From positions 1 to 50,679 of the forward strand of contig CAIXFN010000001.1 of the NCBI GenBank assembly GCA_903918755.1: 50,679 nucleotides of DNA. The letters run 5' to 3'. The position numbers were made by a program, and so were the translations under genes. This stretch comes from an uncultured Pedosphaera sp. (GTDB lineage: Bacteria; Verrucomicrobiota; Verrucomicrobiia; Limisphaerales; Pedosphaeraceae). Below the pieces are notes generated by a model, which did not search any database, was not told the DNA's origin, and was given only the letters and a program-made list of their open reading frames with translations. Of the stretch, positions 20,501 through 35,500 are shown piece after piece (position 1 is the first letter of the stretch; each line of letters opens with the position of its first letter).

Positions 20501-23500
20501 GCTCCGCCCAATCCCCCACCTCCGCCCCCGCGGTTGCCACCCTCACCGCCCCTGGCGAGCCCATTCGCCAGGGTGACATTCTTGAGGCTCACGCTGCCGC
20601 CGGGAGCATCCACGAAGAAGATGCGATTCGATTGATTGCCGCTGAGGGTCAAGCTGGCCGCGCCCGGACCGTTCAGGATGAGACTGTTCGTAATGATCGG
20701 CAGTGCGCTTTGTAATACAATCGTGCCGCTGATGCCCGAGGCATCGAGGAGGCCGGGTATCGACTCGTTGTTGGCATCGAGGATCGCCTGCCGCAAACTG
20801 CCCGGTCCGCTGTCATTCGTATTGCTGATGATAAACCCGACATTGGTATCGCGTATGAACTCCACCTGGTCCACCCAGCCAGCGTCCAAACCGGCGCTAG
20901 TGGTGGAATCTTTGGAATAGCTCCACCGGGCGGTCACCGCGCCGCCACCGATGCGTAACGAGGTTGTCAGCCAGTCCGTTTGGCCGGAAATTTCCTGGTT
21001 GACCACACCATTGAGCGACAGCATCAGGCGATCGTGATTGGTGGTTGAAGAAACTTTCCATGTAAAAGACAAAGTGCCTGGGCCGTCAAAAATGGATTCC
21101 ATCCAGCTTTGCTGATGGGCGAGGATCGCGCCCGCTTGGGCGGCGTTCGTTCCGTCGAAGTTGATACTGGTTTGACCAATCCAATCGGCGTTTCCGCCGG
21201 TCGTCCAGGTTCGTCCCGGAGTATCCAGCGCCTGGGCGAGCGATAATCCGACGGTTAATGATACGGGTGAGGAAGTGGCGGCGGAGCCAAGTCCGTTCGT
21301 GACGACGACAGAATAGCTGCCCATGTTGATCGGTTGCGCCGAGGCGACGGAGAAGGTGGAGTTGGTGGCGCCCGGAACAATGGCGCCTCCCAGCAGCCAT
21401 TGATAACCAAACGGCGCCGTTCCGCTGGCGGTGGCGGTGAGTAATGCCGGAGCCCCCGCGGGAATGGATTGGCTGCCAGGGCTGACGGTGACAAGCGGGT
21501 CGGGAGTGATCTCCAGATTGCCAACGAACGCAGCATCCTGCCCCGCATAGCCAAATGATTCCACGTAAGCCCATTGAATAGTATGCGCGCCGGCCGGAAT
21601 CGGGATGATCGCCTGCCGCCAATCGCTGGGAAAAGGCAGGCTGGCTTTGATCGTGTCGTCCACGAGAAACGAAATTGTTGAGGCGCTGGAGTTTTTCCAC
21701 CAGAACGACACCAGGACTGGTCCGGTGACTGACGCCTGCATCAGGCTCGCGCTGCCCGCTGGAACGCTGCCACTCTGCGCGGCAATGATGCCATCGTGCG
21801 TGGTACTGGTCTGTCCAAACCAGGGCGCCGCGCCCCCCAGGGTGAAGTTCAAGTTGGAGGCTGCCAGGGCTTGGGCGGGCGGAATGCCGTAGTAAAGACT
21901 CGCGGCGGGGGAAACCAGGGCGCAACCTTCGCCCGAAGTCACCGCGCAGCGGTATTGGTCCTGATTCATCGCGGCGGAGACGGCGGAAATCAGCAATGCC
22001 CCTGTTTGGCTGCCCGTAAAGGCCCCGCTATCCATCAGGTTGGTGAACTGACTGGCGCCCGCCGGTTGGCGCTGCCATTGGTAGGCGACTACCGCGCGGC
22101 TGGGAACCACCGTGAAAATGGCCGGGATATTTTCATTGCCGAGTTGTATCGTCGGCGACTGAGACAGGGTCAACGAAGCGGCCGGTGGGCCTTGAAATTC
22201 ATAGGCGCCAATGTCCACCTGATGGCTGGAGTTTAATCGCGGAGCCCCAGCGAGGTCGAAGGTTCCCGCAAGGACTAGATTCGTGGATCCCGCGCCGATG
22301 AGCGGAGAACAAGGAGAAGGGGAGAAATCACCCGCGGAAGAGGGCGCGGAAGCCCCATCGATGGCTCGGGCAAAAATGGGGCCTGACCCGGATTGCCCTT
22401 GGACAAAATTATTCTGTGACGTGGCCAGAAGGCCCGATACCTGCCAATTCGCCACCGGGGCGCTCTGATTGCCGATATTGTACCAGAATACCGAATTATT
22501 GACGGTGACAGCGCCCGAATCCACCGCCAAACCGGCGCCGCCGCTGAGGCTGCCGTTGCGATTCGCGACCACCGTGCAGTTGCGCAAGGCGAGCGTCCCG
22601 CTCGCTTGTTCGATGCCACCCGCGGAATTCCCCGAGATCAAAGAATTACGCAAATCGACGGTCGATCCGTAGAAGTAGAGCGCCGGTGATGCCGTCTGCG
22701 CGGAGACAATCGACCGATCCATGAAGAACGTGCCGAAATAAACCCACACCCCGCGGCCGTTGGCGATGAACTGGGATTGTTCCACCGTGGCCGTCGGTGA
22801 AAATCCATCCGGGCTTTGCGCGACCACCAAGGCCTCGGAATTTCCGGTAAAGAAGCAATTTGAAACCACCAGATTTCCGCCGCCAACCAGTCCCTGTTGG
22901 CCGTTGCCCAGGAACCGGCAGTTGGCGACGGTTACATTGGCAAACTCGCCAATCCGCAGACCGATCGAGTTGGTGGCAAAGACGCAATTCGCGACCACTG
23001 AATGGTTGGACGCACAGATCAATCCGGTGCCACCATTGCTGATCACAAAACCATCGAAAATCGGACCGTCCGCCTCAATGGTGGTCGCCCCGGTGAGGAT
23101 CGTCGAATTAGCCTGCCAATTCCGTTGGTTGAGATTGGTTTCGCCGCCCGCAAATCCTCCGAACACAGAACCCGTCGAAATCGTCCGGTAGCTCGGAGTT
23201 GAGTAGGTACCCGCCGCCACCCATACCTCGAGCGAGCAGCGGTCGCCGGACGGCAAAACTTGAATACCGTTTGGGTAGGTGACCATGGCTGGTGAAAGAT
23301 CCCGAAACGCCGTGGCCCACGAAGATCCGTCGCCGCCTGGTGCCGCGTTGGCATTTACATAGAGCCGGTTGGCGAAGACGGACAACGTGACAGGCGACGA
23401 CCAGAGGGTGCCACCGCCAGCGCTGATCGCGCAGCGATATTGATACCCATTAAAGGCCGTCGCCGCTTGGGGAATAGCGAGCGTTGGCGTGGTAACGCCG

Positions 23501-26500
23501 GAGTGATTGGCGTCGTTGGTGGCCGCCACGAAACCGAGGCCATTCTGGCGGTTAACCTGCCACTGATACGTCAAACCCGCGCCGGTGGCGGCCACCTGGA
23601 AATAGTTGGAGCTGCCAGCGCAATAGACCAGGGATGCGGGTTGCTGGGTGATGACGAGCGGCGCGCCTGCCGCGGCTTGATACTCATAAGCGCCAAGATC
23701 GACCACGCCAAATTGGCGGGGCTGACCATCGATATCCATCGCTCCGAGGGCGAATGCGGTCGCACCGGCGTTCAAGGCCGGAGAATTCGCGCTCAGATGG
23801 TAATCGCCATTGGTGGTTACAGTCGCGGGATCGAAGGAGCCGGTGAACACCGGGTCAACGCTGATATTGCCGGCAGCGGTCGGGAACTGGGTGCCGGCGC
23901 TGAGCCGACCCTGAATGTCATTGAACTGAGCGCGTACCGGCCCGGAAATCATACCGGATTCATTGGACGCGACTTGGTCATTGGAATTGTTCCATAAAAC
24001 GCAATTTTCAAAGGCAACCCGCGGCGACGCCCCCGGATCGGTGTTGCGCAACACCGGGCCGCGATTGCCGGCGATCGTGGAATTGCGCACGTCCAGACTC
24101 CCACCCCCGGCCACAAAAAACACCGTTCCGAATTGCTCCTCATTGCCGCTGAACACGCTGTTGGCCACGGTACCCGAAGAGGACGAATCAATGTTCAAAC
24201 AAGAGTTTGTGTTGGCGGCAAACCAGCAGCGATCCAGGAGCAATTGGCTGGATGATTCCGCCACCACCGCGTCGTTGTTTTGCAGGAATGCGCACCCCGA
24301 GTAGATGGCTCCGTCCGAGTGGTCGCGCACCGCTCCGCCTGCCTGACCGCAATGGAGGAAAACACAGTTCGTGATGCGGGGGCTGCCGAAGCTATTGTAT
24401 AGAGCATAGTTCGTGAAATTGATGAACGCGCAATTCGCGATGGTGGGACTGGCATTGGTTTCGTTGTCGAAACCAACCCACCCGTTTCGCAGGATGAATC
24501 CATCCAGGCGGGCGGTCTGATCCAGCGCTTCATTGACACTCGAAAACAGGGTTCCCGCACCCGCCTCAATCACCGTGGGATTGGCCTGCCAATTCCTTTG
24601 GTTGCGATTCGTTTCGGTGCCGCTGAATCCCCCGTAGATCCCGGCGCCCGGTGGCAGTCGGAAACCAACCCGCTGCAAATCAGCGTTGAAGCTGGGCGCG
24701 TATTGGCCACCCGCCACCCAGATTTCCGCTCCGCACGGCAATAGGTGTGAATTCGTCAATGCCGATTGCAGCGAGTTAAAAGCGGTCGCCCACGAGGAGC
24801 CGTCTCCGCCGGGATTCGCAGCGGCGTTGACGAACCATTGCAAACGAGGGAAATTCAGGGTCGCCGGAATCGACGTGACAGTACAACCGCCCACTCCGCC
24901 AGCCACGCACTGGAATTGCCACCCGTCCATCGCCGCCTGCGGGTTGAGAATGGTCAATGTCTGGTTGGTGCTGCCCGAATAGAAGGAGCCATCGGCGATA
25001 GATGTGAACCCGCCACCGTCGTTTTGGTTCACCTGCCATTGCCAGGTCACCCCGGTCCCCGCCACGTCGAAAGCAAAGCTCGGCGGAGTGGCGGGGCAGA
25101 AATTGACTGAAGTCGGTTGCTGCGACACGGACAACAGGGGAGTTACAAAGCCCGCAAATTCATAAGCGCCCAGGTCCACATTCCGGACGCTTCGAGCAGA
25201 CCCCGCGGCGTCCACGGTCGGGACCATCGACGCGGAGGCCAGGTCGGTGGCGCTGCCGGCGTCGATCAAGGGTGAGCAGGACTCGAGTTGAAAATCTCCC
25301 GCTATGGACGGTGCGGACGAACCCAGTAGAGGTTGAGTGAAGAGGGGATTGAGTCCAGTATTGCTGTTGCCCTGCCAGGCATTCAATCCCTGCACAGAAG
25401 AGTGATCCAAAGATATGGCCGAATGGCTGCCTAGAACTTGCGCCTTTTCCAGAACATTCCCGGTAGCGGCGTTATACCACAAGATCGAATTCTGGACGTT
25501 CACGGTCGCCTCAAGGGCTTCGATTCCCGCCCCACCGCCGAAAACCGGGTCGCCATTGCGATTGCCGGCGATGGTGCAATTGATGATGGAAACGTTGGCC
25601 GAAATGACCGCCACGCCGCCGCCCAGATTGCCCGCCGCGTTGCCGCTGATGACACAACCGATGAGGGAACAATTTCCCGGCGTCTGGTTACCCCGGATGT
25701 AAAGGCCGCCGCCGCTGTTGGTGGCGCTATTCCCCTGGATCAGCGAGTTTACGAAGGCGGGATGATCATTGGTCGAAGTGAGCGTGACGATCACGCCGCC
25801 ACCGGATCCGGCGAGGGATGCTGCGGCTGAGTTCGCCATGACCGTGCAGTTTGAAATGATCGCACTGGAGGCGAAAAGGCTGATGCCGCCTGTGGCGTTT
25901 GATCGAACGACGCAGTTTTGCACCAGGGGACTTTGCCCATTGATGGCAACGCCGTACTGCCCGCCGTTCTCGATGATGAAGCCATCGACTATTGTCGCTC
26001 CAGTCCCTACCGGACTGAGGCCGGAACTGATCCCGACGACGGCATTCCTATTTGTGCCAGACGTGCCGATTCCGCTCAGATGGGTGGGATTCGCCCGCCA
26101 ATCGCGCTGGGAGAGAGCGGATTCCGTGCCGACAAAACCACCGTAGAGTTGGATGCCAGGAGGGAGCGGGAGGAAAGCGGTTCCGTTGACATAGGAATCG
26201 ACCGGTGCAACCACTCCGGAGGCAACCCAGACAATGGGATTGCACGCGCCGACGTTGGCCAGCGCGGTGGGAAGATCGTTGTAAGCCAACGACCAGGAGG
26301 TTCCATCGCCACCGGGTTGGGCCGCTGGATTGACATAAGTAATCCCCGGCGCGTTCACCGTCAAAGTAACCGGAGCGAGTGTGAACATGGCCCTCGATGG
26401 ATCCTGCACCGAAACGCGATATTGAATGCCGTCCAAAGCGACTGGCGCATTGGAGATGACGAGGGAGGAGGTGCCGGGGGCTTCCAGGAGGTAGTGCGCG

Positions 26501-29500
26501 GCCGGAGCCGGCGAACCGATCGCCACGCCACCGGGATTGCCCTGCAACGGCATCCAACCGGCTCCGAGGTTATAGCTCCAGGCAAACAGCTCGCTGGGGG
26601 CACCGCTGATGTTCAGGACGACCGCTTGACCCGTGCACACCGACTGGGAGGACGGAGAACGCGTAAGGGAAACCGAGGCTCCAGGGACGGTGCCGCTTTC
26701 ATAGGCTCCCAGGTCAACGTAGGTCAGGACGCCACTCCCCGATCCGACCCCCACGACGCGCGGATGCCCATCCAGATCAACCAAGAGGCCCGTGTCGTAT
26801 TGGGAATTTCCCGTCCCAATCGCGGGTGAAAACGCTTGCAGCCGGTAATCGCCGCTCAACGGATTGGCGAACAGGGGATCATATTGGATGTTGCCATTGC
26901 CCGCGTAGGGTTGCAGACCCTGGATACAGGAATTGGCAACCGTCACGGATCCCCCGGCGGAGTAGATCTCCGCCAATTCCTGACGAGCAGCGCTATTGTT
27001 GCCAAAATCGTTCCAAAGGATTGAGTTCAGCACGATGGTATTACCTCCGGAGGCGGTGACTCCGCCGGCGAGCGAATTAGCGAAATTACGCGAGACGGTG
27101 CAATTCACCAGCAGGAGAGTTCCAAAATTATCCACCGTGCCGCCGGAAGCGGCGAAATTGCTGGCGATGACACAATTGGTGACGCTGATGGCTCCGGTTT
27201 CATTAAAGAGGGCGGAGCCGGCTTGTGCCGTGTTATTCGAGAAGACGCAATTGATCACCGCGCTGGTTCCGTGGGCATAATTGTAGATGCCCGCGCCCAC
27301 CCCGCGCACGGAGTTTCCCGCGAACACGCAATTCAGGAATGACGGGGTTCCACCGTTGTTGGCCACGGTGCCGACCGCAGGACTGGCATTGCCCAGGAAG
27401 ATCACGTTCGTCAGGTATGGCGCTGAACCCGCCGAGATGAGCAGGGAGGTGGAATGATTGTTGGTGAAGATGCAATCGACCAGCATGGGACTGGAAGCGA
27501 GTTCATTTTCCAACGCGATGCCGAAGTTACCCTCAAAGCGGCAATTCTGAATCGTGGGGCTGGCGGCTTGATTGAACATGGCCGTCGCCGCGCCGCCGCC
27601 GGTTATCGTGAAACCATCCAGGACAGCGGTATTGTCCAAAACCGGATTCTGGCCGGGAAGGAACTCGTTGCGCACGACGTTCGCAGTTCCGTTGCCAATC
27701 AGCAGCGACGGATGATTGGTCCAATTGCGTTGTATTCGCGAGGATTCGGTGCCGGAGAATCCGCCGTAAATTTTCAGTCCCGGAACCAGCGAAAAGGACG
27801 TGGCGGGCACATAGGAACCCTGCGCGACCCATAGTTCCGAGCATTCGCTGCCCGCGGCAATCGCCGTGTCAAGGTTCGTGTAGGCATCGGCCCAGGTGGT
27901 ACCGTTATTGGCACCGCGCGCGTTGGGATTTACATAAACGACCATGCGTGGCGACAACGAAAGTGTCAGAGAAGGGGAAGAGTAGTACCCCGGTACGACC
28001 GCCTGGTAACGGTAGCCACTATAGGCGGCTGGGGCGTTGGAAACGACCAGGGTCGAGGTGATAGCGTCGGAAGTCACCAAATGAATGCCATCCAGCGGCA
28101 AGCTCGCGAAGCCGCTGCCGCCATCCAGGAACCATTGGACCTGGGGACCGAACCCGTTGGTGCCGGTGATGGAGAACCTGACCACGCCTCCCACGCAGCC
28201 GGCCTCCGGTTGGGGTTGTTGGAAGAGGTCCACCGCGGAAACCGGCACCCCGGCGAACCAGTAGCATCCGATATCGCCCCGCGAGTCCCCGGCGCCGGAG
28301 AGGTCGGCGAAATTTGTAACTTTCATCGCAGCCGACCCGATCCCAGCGTGAACGCAGGGAGAATACGCGGTGAGTTGGTAATTGCCAGCGTCGATGTCGG
28401 TGAACAACGGATGAAATGCCAGGTTATGATTGCCGGCGAATAAACTCAGGCCCTGGATTAAGCTGTACGACACGAAAATGCTTCCAGCGGGCGAGATTTG
28501 GGCCGATTCGACGGTTCCGCCCTGGCTGGCGGTGCCGTCGGTATTCTCCCAGAAAATGCAGTTGGTAAATCCCCCGATTCCGTTGCCCGCGTAACCGCCC
28601 CCTTGCGCGGTCGAGACGTTGCGCACAAAATCGCAATTGTACACTTGCAACCGCGCGCCGGAATTATGAATCGCCCCGCCGATGAAGCCCGTATTTCTGG
28701 TCAACAGGGAATTGTCAATCGCAACGCTGCCTCCCTGAATGCTAACCGCGCCGGCGTCGGCGCTCGACGAATTGCCGCTGAACAAGGAGCGCGAAATGAC
28801 TGCGCCTTCGCCCGATAACGACAGGGCGCCGCCGTACGCGCCGGAATTATTGAGGAATTGGCAGCCCCTAATCCGGGGCGAGGCCGACCCGAGGGCTTGG
28901 ATAGCCGGACCGGAATCGCTCGTGATGTTGTTACTAAAGAGGCTGCCGGTGATCGTGGGTGAACCGGCGGTTATGAGAATGGCGCTCGCGCCGGTGTTGT
29001 CGCGGAAGACGCAGTCCGCAATGACCGGACCGACCCCCTCCAGCAGCAGCAAAGCGCAATTGGTATTATTGTCGAAGCGACAATTCTGGATAGTGGGATG
29101 GTTGTTTTGCGCAAAAAAGAACGCCGAGCCACCGACGCAGCCCGTGATGGTGAGTCCGTCGAGGACTGTACCTGACGCTGTGGGGTTGGCCTGACTGGTG
29201 GCGAAGAAAATAGGGAGACCCCCAGAGTTTTTGAAGATCGTCGGATGGGCGATCCAGTTGCGTTGATTCCGATTGGTTTCAGTGCCAGCGAAGCCCCCGT
29301 AAATCGCAGTCCCGTCCGCCAACTCCAGATTGGCCGGCTGATAGGTTCCGGCGGCGACCCAGATTTCCGAGCAGGGCGAGCTGAAGGCGAGAGCTTTGGC
29401 CAAGTTGGTAAAGGCGCTGCTCCAGCTGGTGCCGTCTCCGGAAACGGTGCTGCTGCCATTGACATAAACCACGGTGCGGGGTGAAGCAGTCAGGGAGAAG

Positions 29501-32500
29501 GGAAGCGACAGCACGGTTCCCGATGAATTGGCCACGCGAATGTCGAATCGATTCATATCCACACTCGCGCGGTGAATAGTCAGGGTGCTGTTGGTGGCGC
29601 TCGAGACGGTGGAATAATTCCCGCCGTCCGCCAACGCGCCGGCGCCTTCCTGGTCCCAGGTAAAGGTATATCCGGGGGCCGGAGCGGTGACCTGGAAGGT
29701 GACGCTTTGTCCCTCGCAGGTGGTCGTATTGAGCGGCGTGGAACTCAGCAGAAAAGTCGGATTGGGCGGTCCCGCGAATTCATAGGCACCCAGATCAACG
29801 ACTCCATTAACGCGGGGGTTGCCGTCCAGGTCGAAGGGGTCGATAACGGCGGAATTCAGGCCAGCATTCAGTGCAGGGGACGCCGCCATCGGGCGCCAGT
29901 TCCCGTCCAACGGAGCGGCGAAGAGCGGATCGTTGCTGAAGTTCGAATCCTGGACGAGCGAGTGATCGAATAAGACGTTACCGGAACTCTGCGCAGCGGC
30001 GGCGGATGCGCCCGCGCGGTTGTGCCACAAGACATCATTCGTACATTGGACCGAACCGGTGGGGGAATAAATGCCGGCGCCCAGGCTCCCGGCGCTATTT
30101 TCAATCACCGTGCAATTCAGCACGCTTCCAGTACCATCAATCTCCATTGCGCCACCGGAGGACGTGGAATTATTGTGCGCGAACAGTGAACTCGAGATCA
30201 CGATGCTGGCACCGCTGGCGCTGTAGAGTCCCGCACTTTGCTCGGCGGAATTATCAAGGAACCGACAATATTTAACGGTGGTCTCTGAACCGGCCGTGTT
30301 ATAGAGCGCCCCCGCAGCTGAAGCGAAGTTGCTGGAAAAAAAGCACCCCTGCAGCAAAAGAGTGGCTCCGTTATTCCAAACACCGCTGCCGACGACGGCT
30401 CGGTTGCCGATGAAGCTGGAGTTCAATATCCGGGGCGCGCCACCCGAAAGGTAAATCGCGGCCTCCGAATTGTTCACAAAGGCGCAGTTGCTGATGATTG
30501 ATCCGGACTGGAACGTGGCGATCGCGAAGGTATTCAGATTGGTAAAAGTGCAGTTCCGAATCGCCGGGCTAGCTTGGTTGAGGTTGATTACCGCGCGGCG
30601 GGACTGCCCCGGCCCCGTGAAGGTGAACCCGTCTACGGCGGTGTCTGGATTCACGACGCCAGCGGCGCCGGAAGTGACCAGATCCAGAGACGCCGCGTTG
30701 GTTGAACCTAAAATGATGCTTGGATGATTCTGCCAATCGCGTTGCGACAGGTCGGATTCGGTTCCCGAGAAGCCTCCATAAAGCAGCAATCCAGGCTGGA
30801 GAGCCAGATAGACTCCCACTGCCGAAGGCACGGCCGGATAAACCCCCGCGACAACCCATATTTCCTGGCAACTCGAGGCGGTCGATACTGCTTGCTGCAA
30901 ATTTGTCATTGCATTTGCCCAACTGGAACCGTCGTTGGATCCCGTTGCGGAAGGGTTTACATAGACACGTTGACGGGTCGAAGTCGTGACGGTCGCCGGA
31001 CTGGAGACAAAACCCGAGTTCATCTCCACGTATTCAATTTGCAGTCCATTCAGCCCGGAGGGCACCGATGAAAGCAACAGCGTGGATTGATTCACGCCAT
31101 TCGATACGCTGTAGCTGCCAGCCGTCAAAATGGACGACAGATTGGTGAACACGCCATTCATTCCCGCCAGCCATGAAAAACTGTAACTTTGACCGCTGGC
31201 GCCAGCGACGGCGAAACTGGCATAGCCGGAGTCGCAGACGGAAACGGAGGACGGCGAAGCGCTGATTGCCAGCGCGGGTTGCGGATTGGCTACGGCATAG
31301 GCGCCCTGGCCGATCGGACTCATCCAAGTATTCCCGTCGAGGTCAGTTGCCAGGTTTCCCGCGACCGCAGTCGAAGGATCACCGGCCCGAGCGACCGGCG
31401 AAAACGGGGATACGCCCAGGTCGTTCATGGTTGGATTGAGGAACAACGGATCGTTTGCCAGGTTATGGTGCCCGGCATAAAGCGAAAGCCCTTCCAAGGT
31501 GCTATAGGCGACGTCGATGGCCGCCCTGGCAAAGAGCGCGATCTGGCTCGATTCGATGGTGTCAAATCCCCCCGAATCCGTGTTATGCCAGAAAATGGAA
31601 TTGCGAATTGTGCCTGTTCCCGCGCCCTGGTGAATCGCTCCACCCGCTTGCAGGGCTGAATTACCAGAAAAAGAGCAATTGGTGATGCCGAGCGAAGCGG
31701 ATCCGTCCAGCGCGCCTCCATATTGCACTGAGGCCAGATTGTTGCCGAACGCGCAGTTCACTAGTGCGGGGGAGGAAGTCGCATCACTCTCCATCGCGCC
31801 ACCGCTGGCCGCTGAGTTGGTGAAAAAGCGGCACGCTACGATCGTCGGGCTGGAACTTGAGTTGTTGATGGCGCCGCCAAGTGACGCGGCGCGGTTGCCC
31901 AGGAATTGACTTCCGAGTATCAGCGGGGAGGATTGGAAGTTGTCAATCGCCCCGCCGGAAAGCGGGGAGCGGTTATTGACGAAGACACAATTGGTGATGG
32001 TGGGCGCGGAGGCAAAGCGATTTTCCATGGCCCCGCCCTGAATATTGGTGAACACGCAATTCGCCACGAGCGGCGAGGACGCGGTTTCATTGAACATTCC
32101 CCAACTCGTAATGCCATCGAACAGGCAGTTTTGGATCGTGGGGCTGGCCACTTCATTTACCATTCCGATCTGACCGGCTATGGCCCGGACCGTAAACCCG
32201 TCGAGGACGGCGGATCGATCGATGGCGGCGCCCAAGCCAGAGTTGCGCAGGGTGGGGGAACCCGCCATCCCTTGTAACACGGCAAGGTTGGTCACCCAAT
32301 TGCGCTGCGCAAAGGAGGTTTCCGTCGCATTGAAGCCGCCATAGATGCGCATCCCCTGGCGCAGGTGAAATGACTGGCTTCCGTCCGCTGCGGCCGTCGC
32401 GCTGTAGGTCCCGGCCGCGACCCATACTTCCGAGCAATCATCGGCGGCGGCGAGGGCGGATTGCAGGTTCGTGAACGCATTGGCCCAATCAGCTCCGGAT

Positions 32501-35500
32501 TGGCCACCTGTCGCCGAAGCATTGACGTACACCACGTGCGGATTAGAGACCAACAACGTAAACGGTTGACTCACGTAAAAGGTCGCCGGGTCCAGCACTT
32601 CGAAGACATAACCACTGAGATTCGTGTTCGTTCCCTGAACGCTCAGCGTGGTGAAGCGATTTGAGGTTGTAACGTGATACAAGGTGGCGTTCGTGGCTGG
32701 AACAAATCCCGCTCCGTCATTGACCAGCCATCGAAATGCCCCGCTGACGTTGGCGGGCAATGTCACGGAGAAATCGGCGGTCCGCCCCACGCAAATCCGG
32801 TTGGTCGTTCCGCCGGTCGGCAACGCATCAAAGATCGGCGCGGCGGGGGTGCCTTGAAATTCATAAGCGCCGAGATCGACTGAGCTACGCGTGGCACGGG
32901 GTTGTAAAGCCAGATCAACACTGTCCGTTGCCACCAAGGCAATCGCGCCCGCATTGATCGCCGGGGAATTCGAGGCCAGCGAGAACACCGAGGCGGGCGC
33001 GAGGAACTGTGGATTGAAGAGTTGGTTGCTGTTTCCCACATAGCGCGATAGCCCCTCGATGCAGCAATTGGATATGATCAGCGAACCGTCGTCGACCGCC
33101 AGTTGCGCGGTTTCCGTGTCGATCTGGAATTGTTTCGCTCCGGTGGCGATATTGTCCCAGAGGATGGAGTTAGCCAGCAGACCGGTGGCGCCCTGATGGG
33201 CTATGGCGCCGCCGCCATAGGCGGACTGGTTTTTCGTGAACGTGCAGTTGATCGCGCTCAAGGTCCGGCTGGCATCATAAATCGCTCCACCTTCGCCCAG
33301 TGAAAGGTTGGCGGCAAAGAGCGAATTTGTGACCGAAAGTCCCTGTTGAATATCGAAATTGAGGTAGTAAACCCCGCCGCCCTGGCCCGCGCTATTGCCC
33401 AGGAAGATGCAGCGATTCAGCACCATGCCACCGCCCAGCACCGCCAGCGCGCCGCCCGCAGTTGCCGAGTTGGTGAGGAAAACGCAGTCGCTCAGCGATG
33501 GCGTCGATGATTGAGAACGCATCGCAGCGCCGGTGTCGGCCGTCCGGTTGTTGATGAAATAGCAACCGACTATTTGCGGTGTGGAGAAGGAATTGAAGAT
33601 CGCGCTGTTCTGGCCGTTGGAGAACACGCAGCCGCTGATGATACCGCTGTAAAAGAGGTTTTGTACCGCGAATCCAGCGAGGGAATCAAACAGGCAATTG
33701 CGAATAGTGGCGGACGAAGATTGGTTGACGATGCCCCCGGCGCCATTGGAACCACGCAACACGAATCCGTCGATAATCGTGGTGGGGTCATTCGGTGTGG
33801 CCGCCAGACCCATTTCAAAGACCGCCGAGCTTCCGGAAGCCACTAAAATGCAAGGATGATTGGTCCAATCCCGCTGAGTCAGACTGATCTCAGAGCCCGT
33901 AAATCCACCGTAGATCGCGACGTTGTGGCCGGGATGATAGCTGCCGGAAAGGTTCGTGTAATTGCCTTCCGCGACCCAGATTTGCGCGCATTCGCCCGCC
34001 TGAGCGATGGCCGACGCGAGATCGGTGAACGCATCGGTCCAATTGGCGCCGGTGTGAGCTCCGGTGGCGGCGGCGTTCACATGCCAGACCGTCGGTTGGG
34101 AGAGGGTGATTGAAGCGGGAGGAGTTGTGAACGCGTTGATTTGCAACGCAACCTTCCAGCCGTTCATCGCATAACTCGGTGTCAGAATGGTCAGCGCGGT
34201 GGTGTTGCTGGAGCCAAGCGATAAGGTGGTGACCGAATACATGCTCGCGTTGGTCGCGGGGATAAATCCGTGCGCCGGGTCGTCCACGAGCCAAACCGCC
34301 GGGGAGAGATCGTTTGGTCCCGACGCCGTGAAGGTGATCGGAACCAACGAACAGGCCGAATAGGATTGGGGTGTGGTGAAGAGCGAAACGGCATTTCCGG
34401 GGGTGCCTTGAAACTCATACGCTCCCAAATCGACAGTCCCGTTGCGCAGGCGGTTCGCCCCATCCAAATCACTGTAAAGGACGACACTGTGCGAATCACC
34501 GACGCCCAAGGCCGGTGAATGGACGGTGAGATGATAATCCGAACCTGCCAGTGCGAACAAGGGATCGACCGGCGCAACATCCCCGGTCTGGCCCTGAACA
34601 ATTGAATGGGACAAGGCGAATGCTCCGCCTTGGACCGCCGTAAGCGCCGCCTGAGCAGTCGGAACATACAGTGGATTCGCCCGGTTTCCCCAGAGAATCG
34701 AATTTGCGATACTGATGTTGCTCTGCTGGGAAAAAAGCCCGGCGGTGGAGATTTGCGCCGAATTGTCGGCGATCGTGCAATTGCGCAAATCTACCGTGCT
34801 GTTCAGGGCGACCACCGTGCCATAGCCACTGGCGGTATTGCGCGCGAACAAGCAATTGACGATGGACAAGCTCGTGTCTTGCGCCTGAATTGCGGATCCG
34901 ATCTGATTCTGGTTGTCCGCAAATACACACCCAAATACCTGGCAATCGCCCACACCGTTGAACTGGACTGCACCCGAGTTGTTGTTGGTGAACGTGCTGT
35001 TGAGCAGCGTCGACGCCGGGTGGGAGAACGTCAGTGCGGGAGCGTTGCTGGCGCCGGTGAGAATGATGCCATCGATGGCGGCATTGCCCGCCAGGATCAA
35101 CCCAGCCGAATTCTGGGCGCCGCCCGGCAAGTGCCCTGTTAGGACGGTGGCATTCGTGCGCCAGTTGCGCTGTTGGAAGTTGGTTTCCGAGCCCGTGAAC
35201 CCGCCATACAGCGCAACATTCGGCGGCAGGGTCAGTCGATCATTTGGGTTACCGTTCTTACTGGGGAAGTAGGTTCCCGAGGCGACCCAGATTTGCTGGC
35301 ACCCGGACGCCGTTAAGACCGCGGTCGGTAAATCCGTGAATGCGTTTGCCCAGGTGCCTCCGGAGTTGTTCCCGCGCGCGGCGGCATTGACATACACAAT
35401 TGGGGGCGGAAAGGAGAGCCGAACCGGCGGGGTGACGAAGCCGGGCTGGCCGGTATTCGCAGAATAATTCGTCTGTCCGTCGGCCGAAATCCCGAAGATC

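Noticed and set aside
19720-20560. Plus-strand frames rich in proline and alanine
   Set aside because: They are the antisense of GGN glycine codons in the Gly-rich block.
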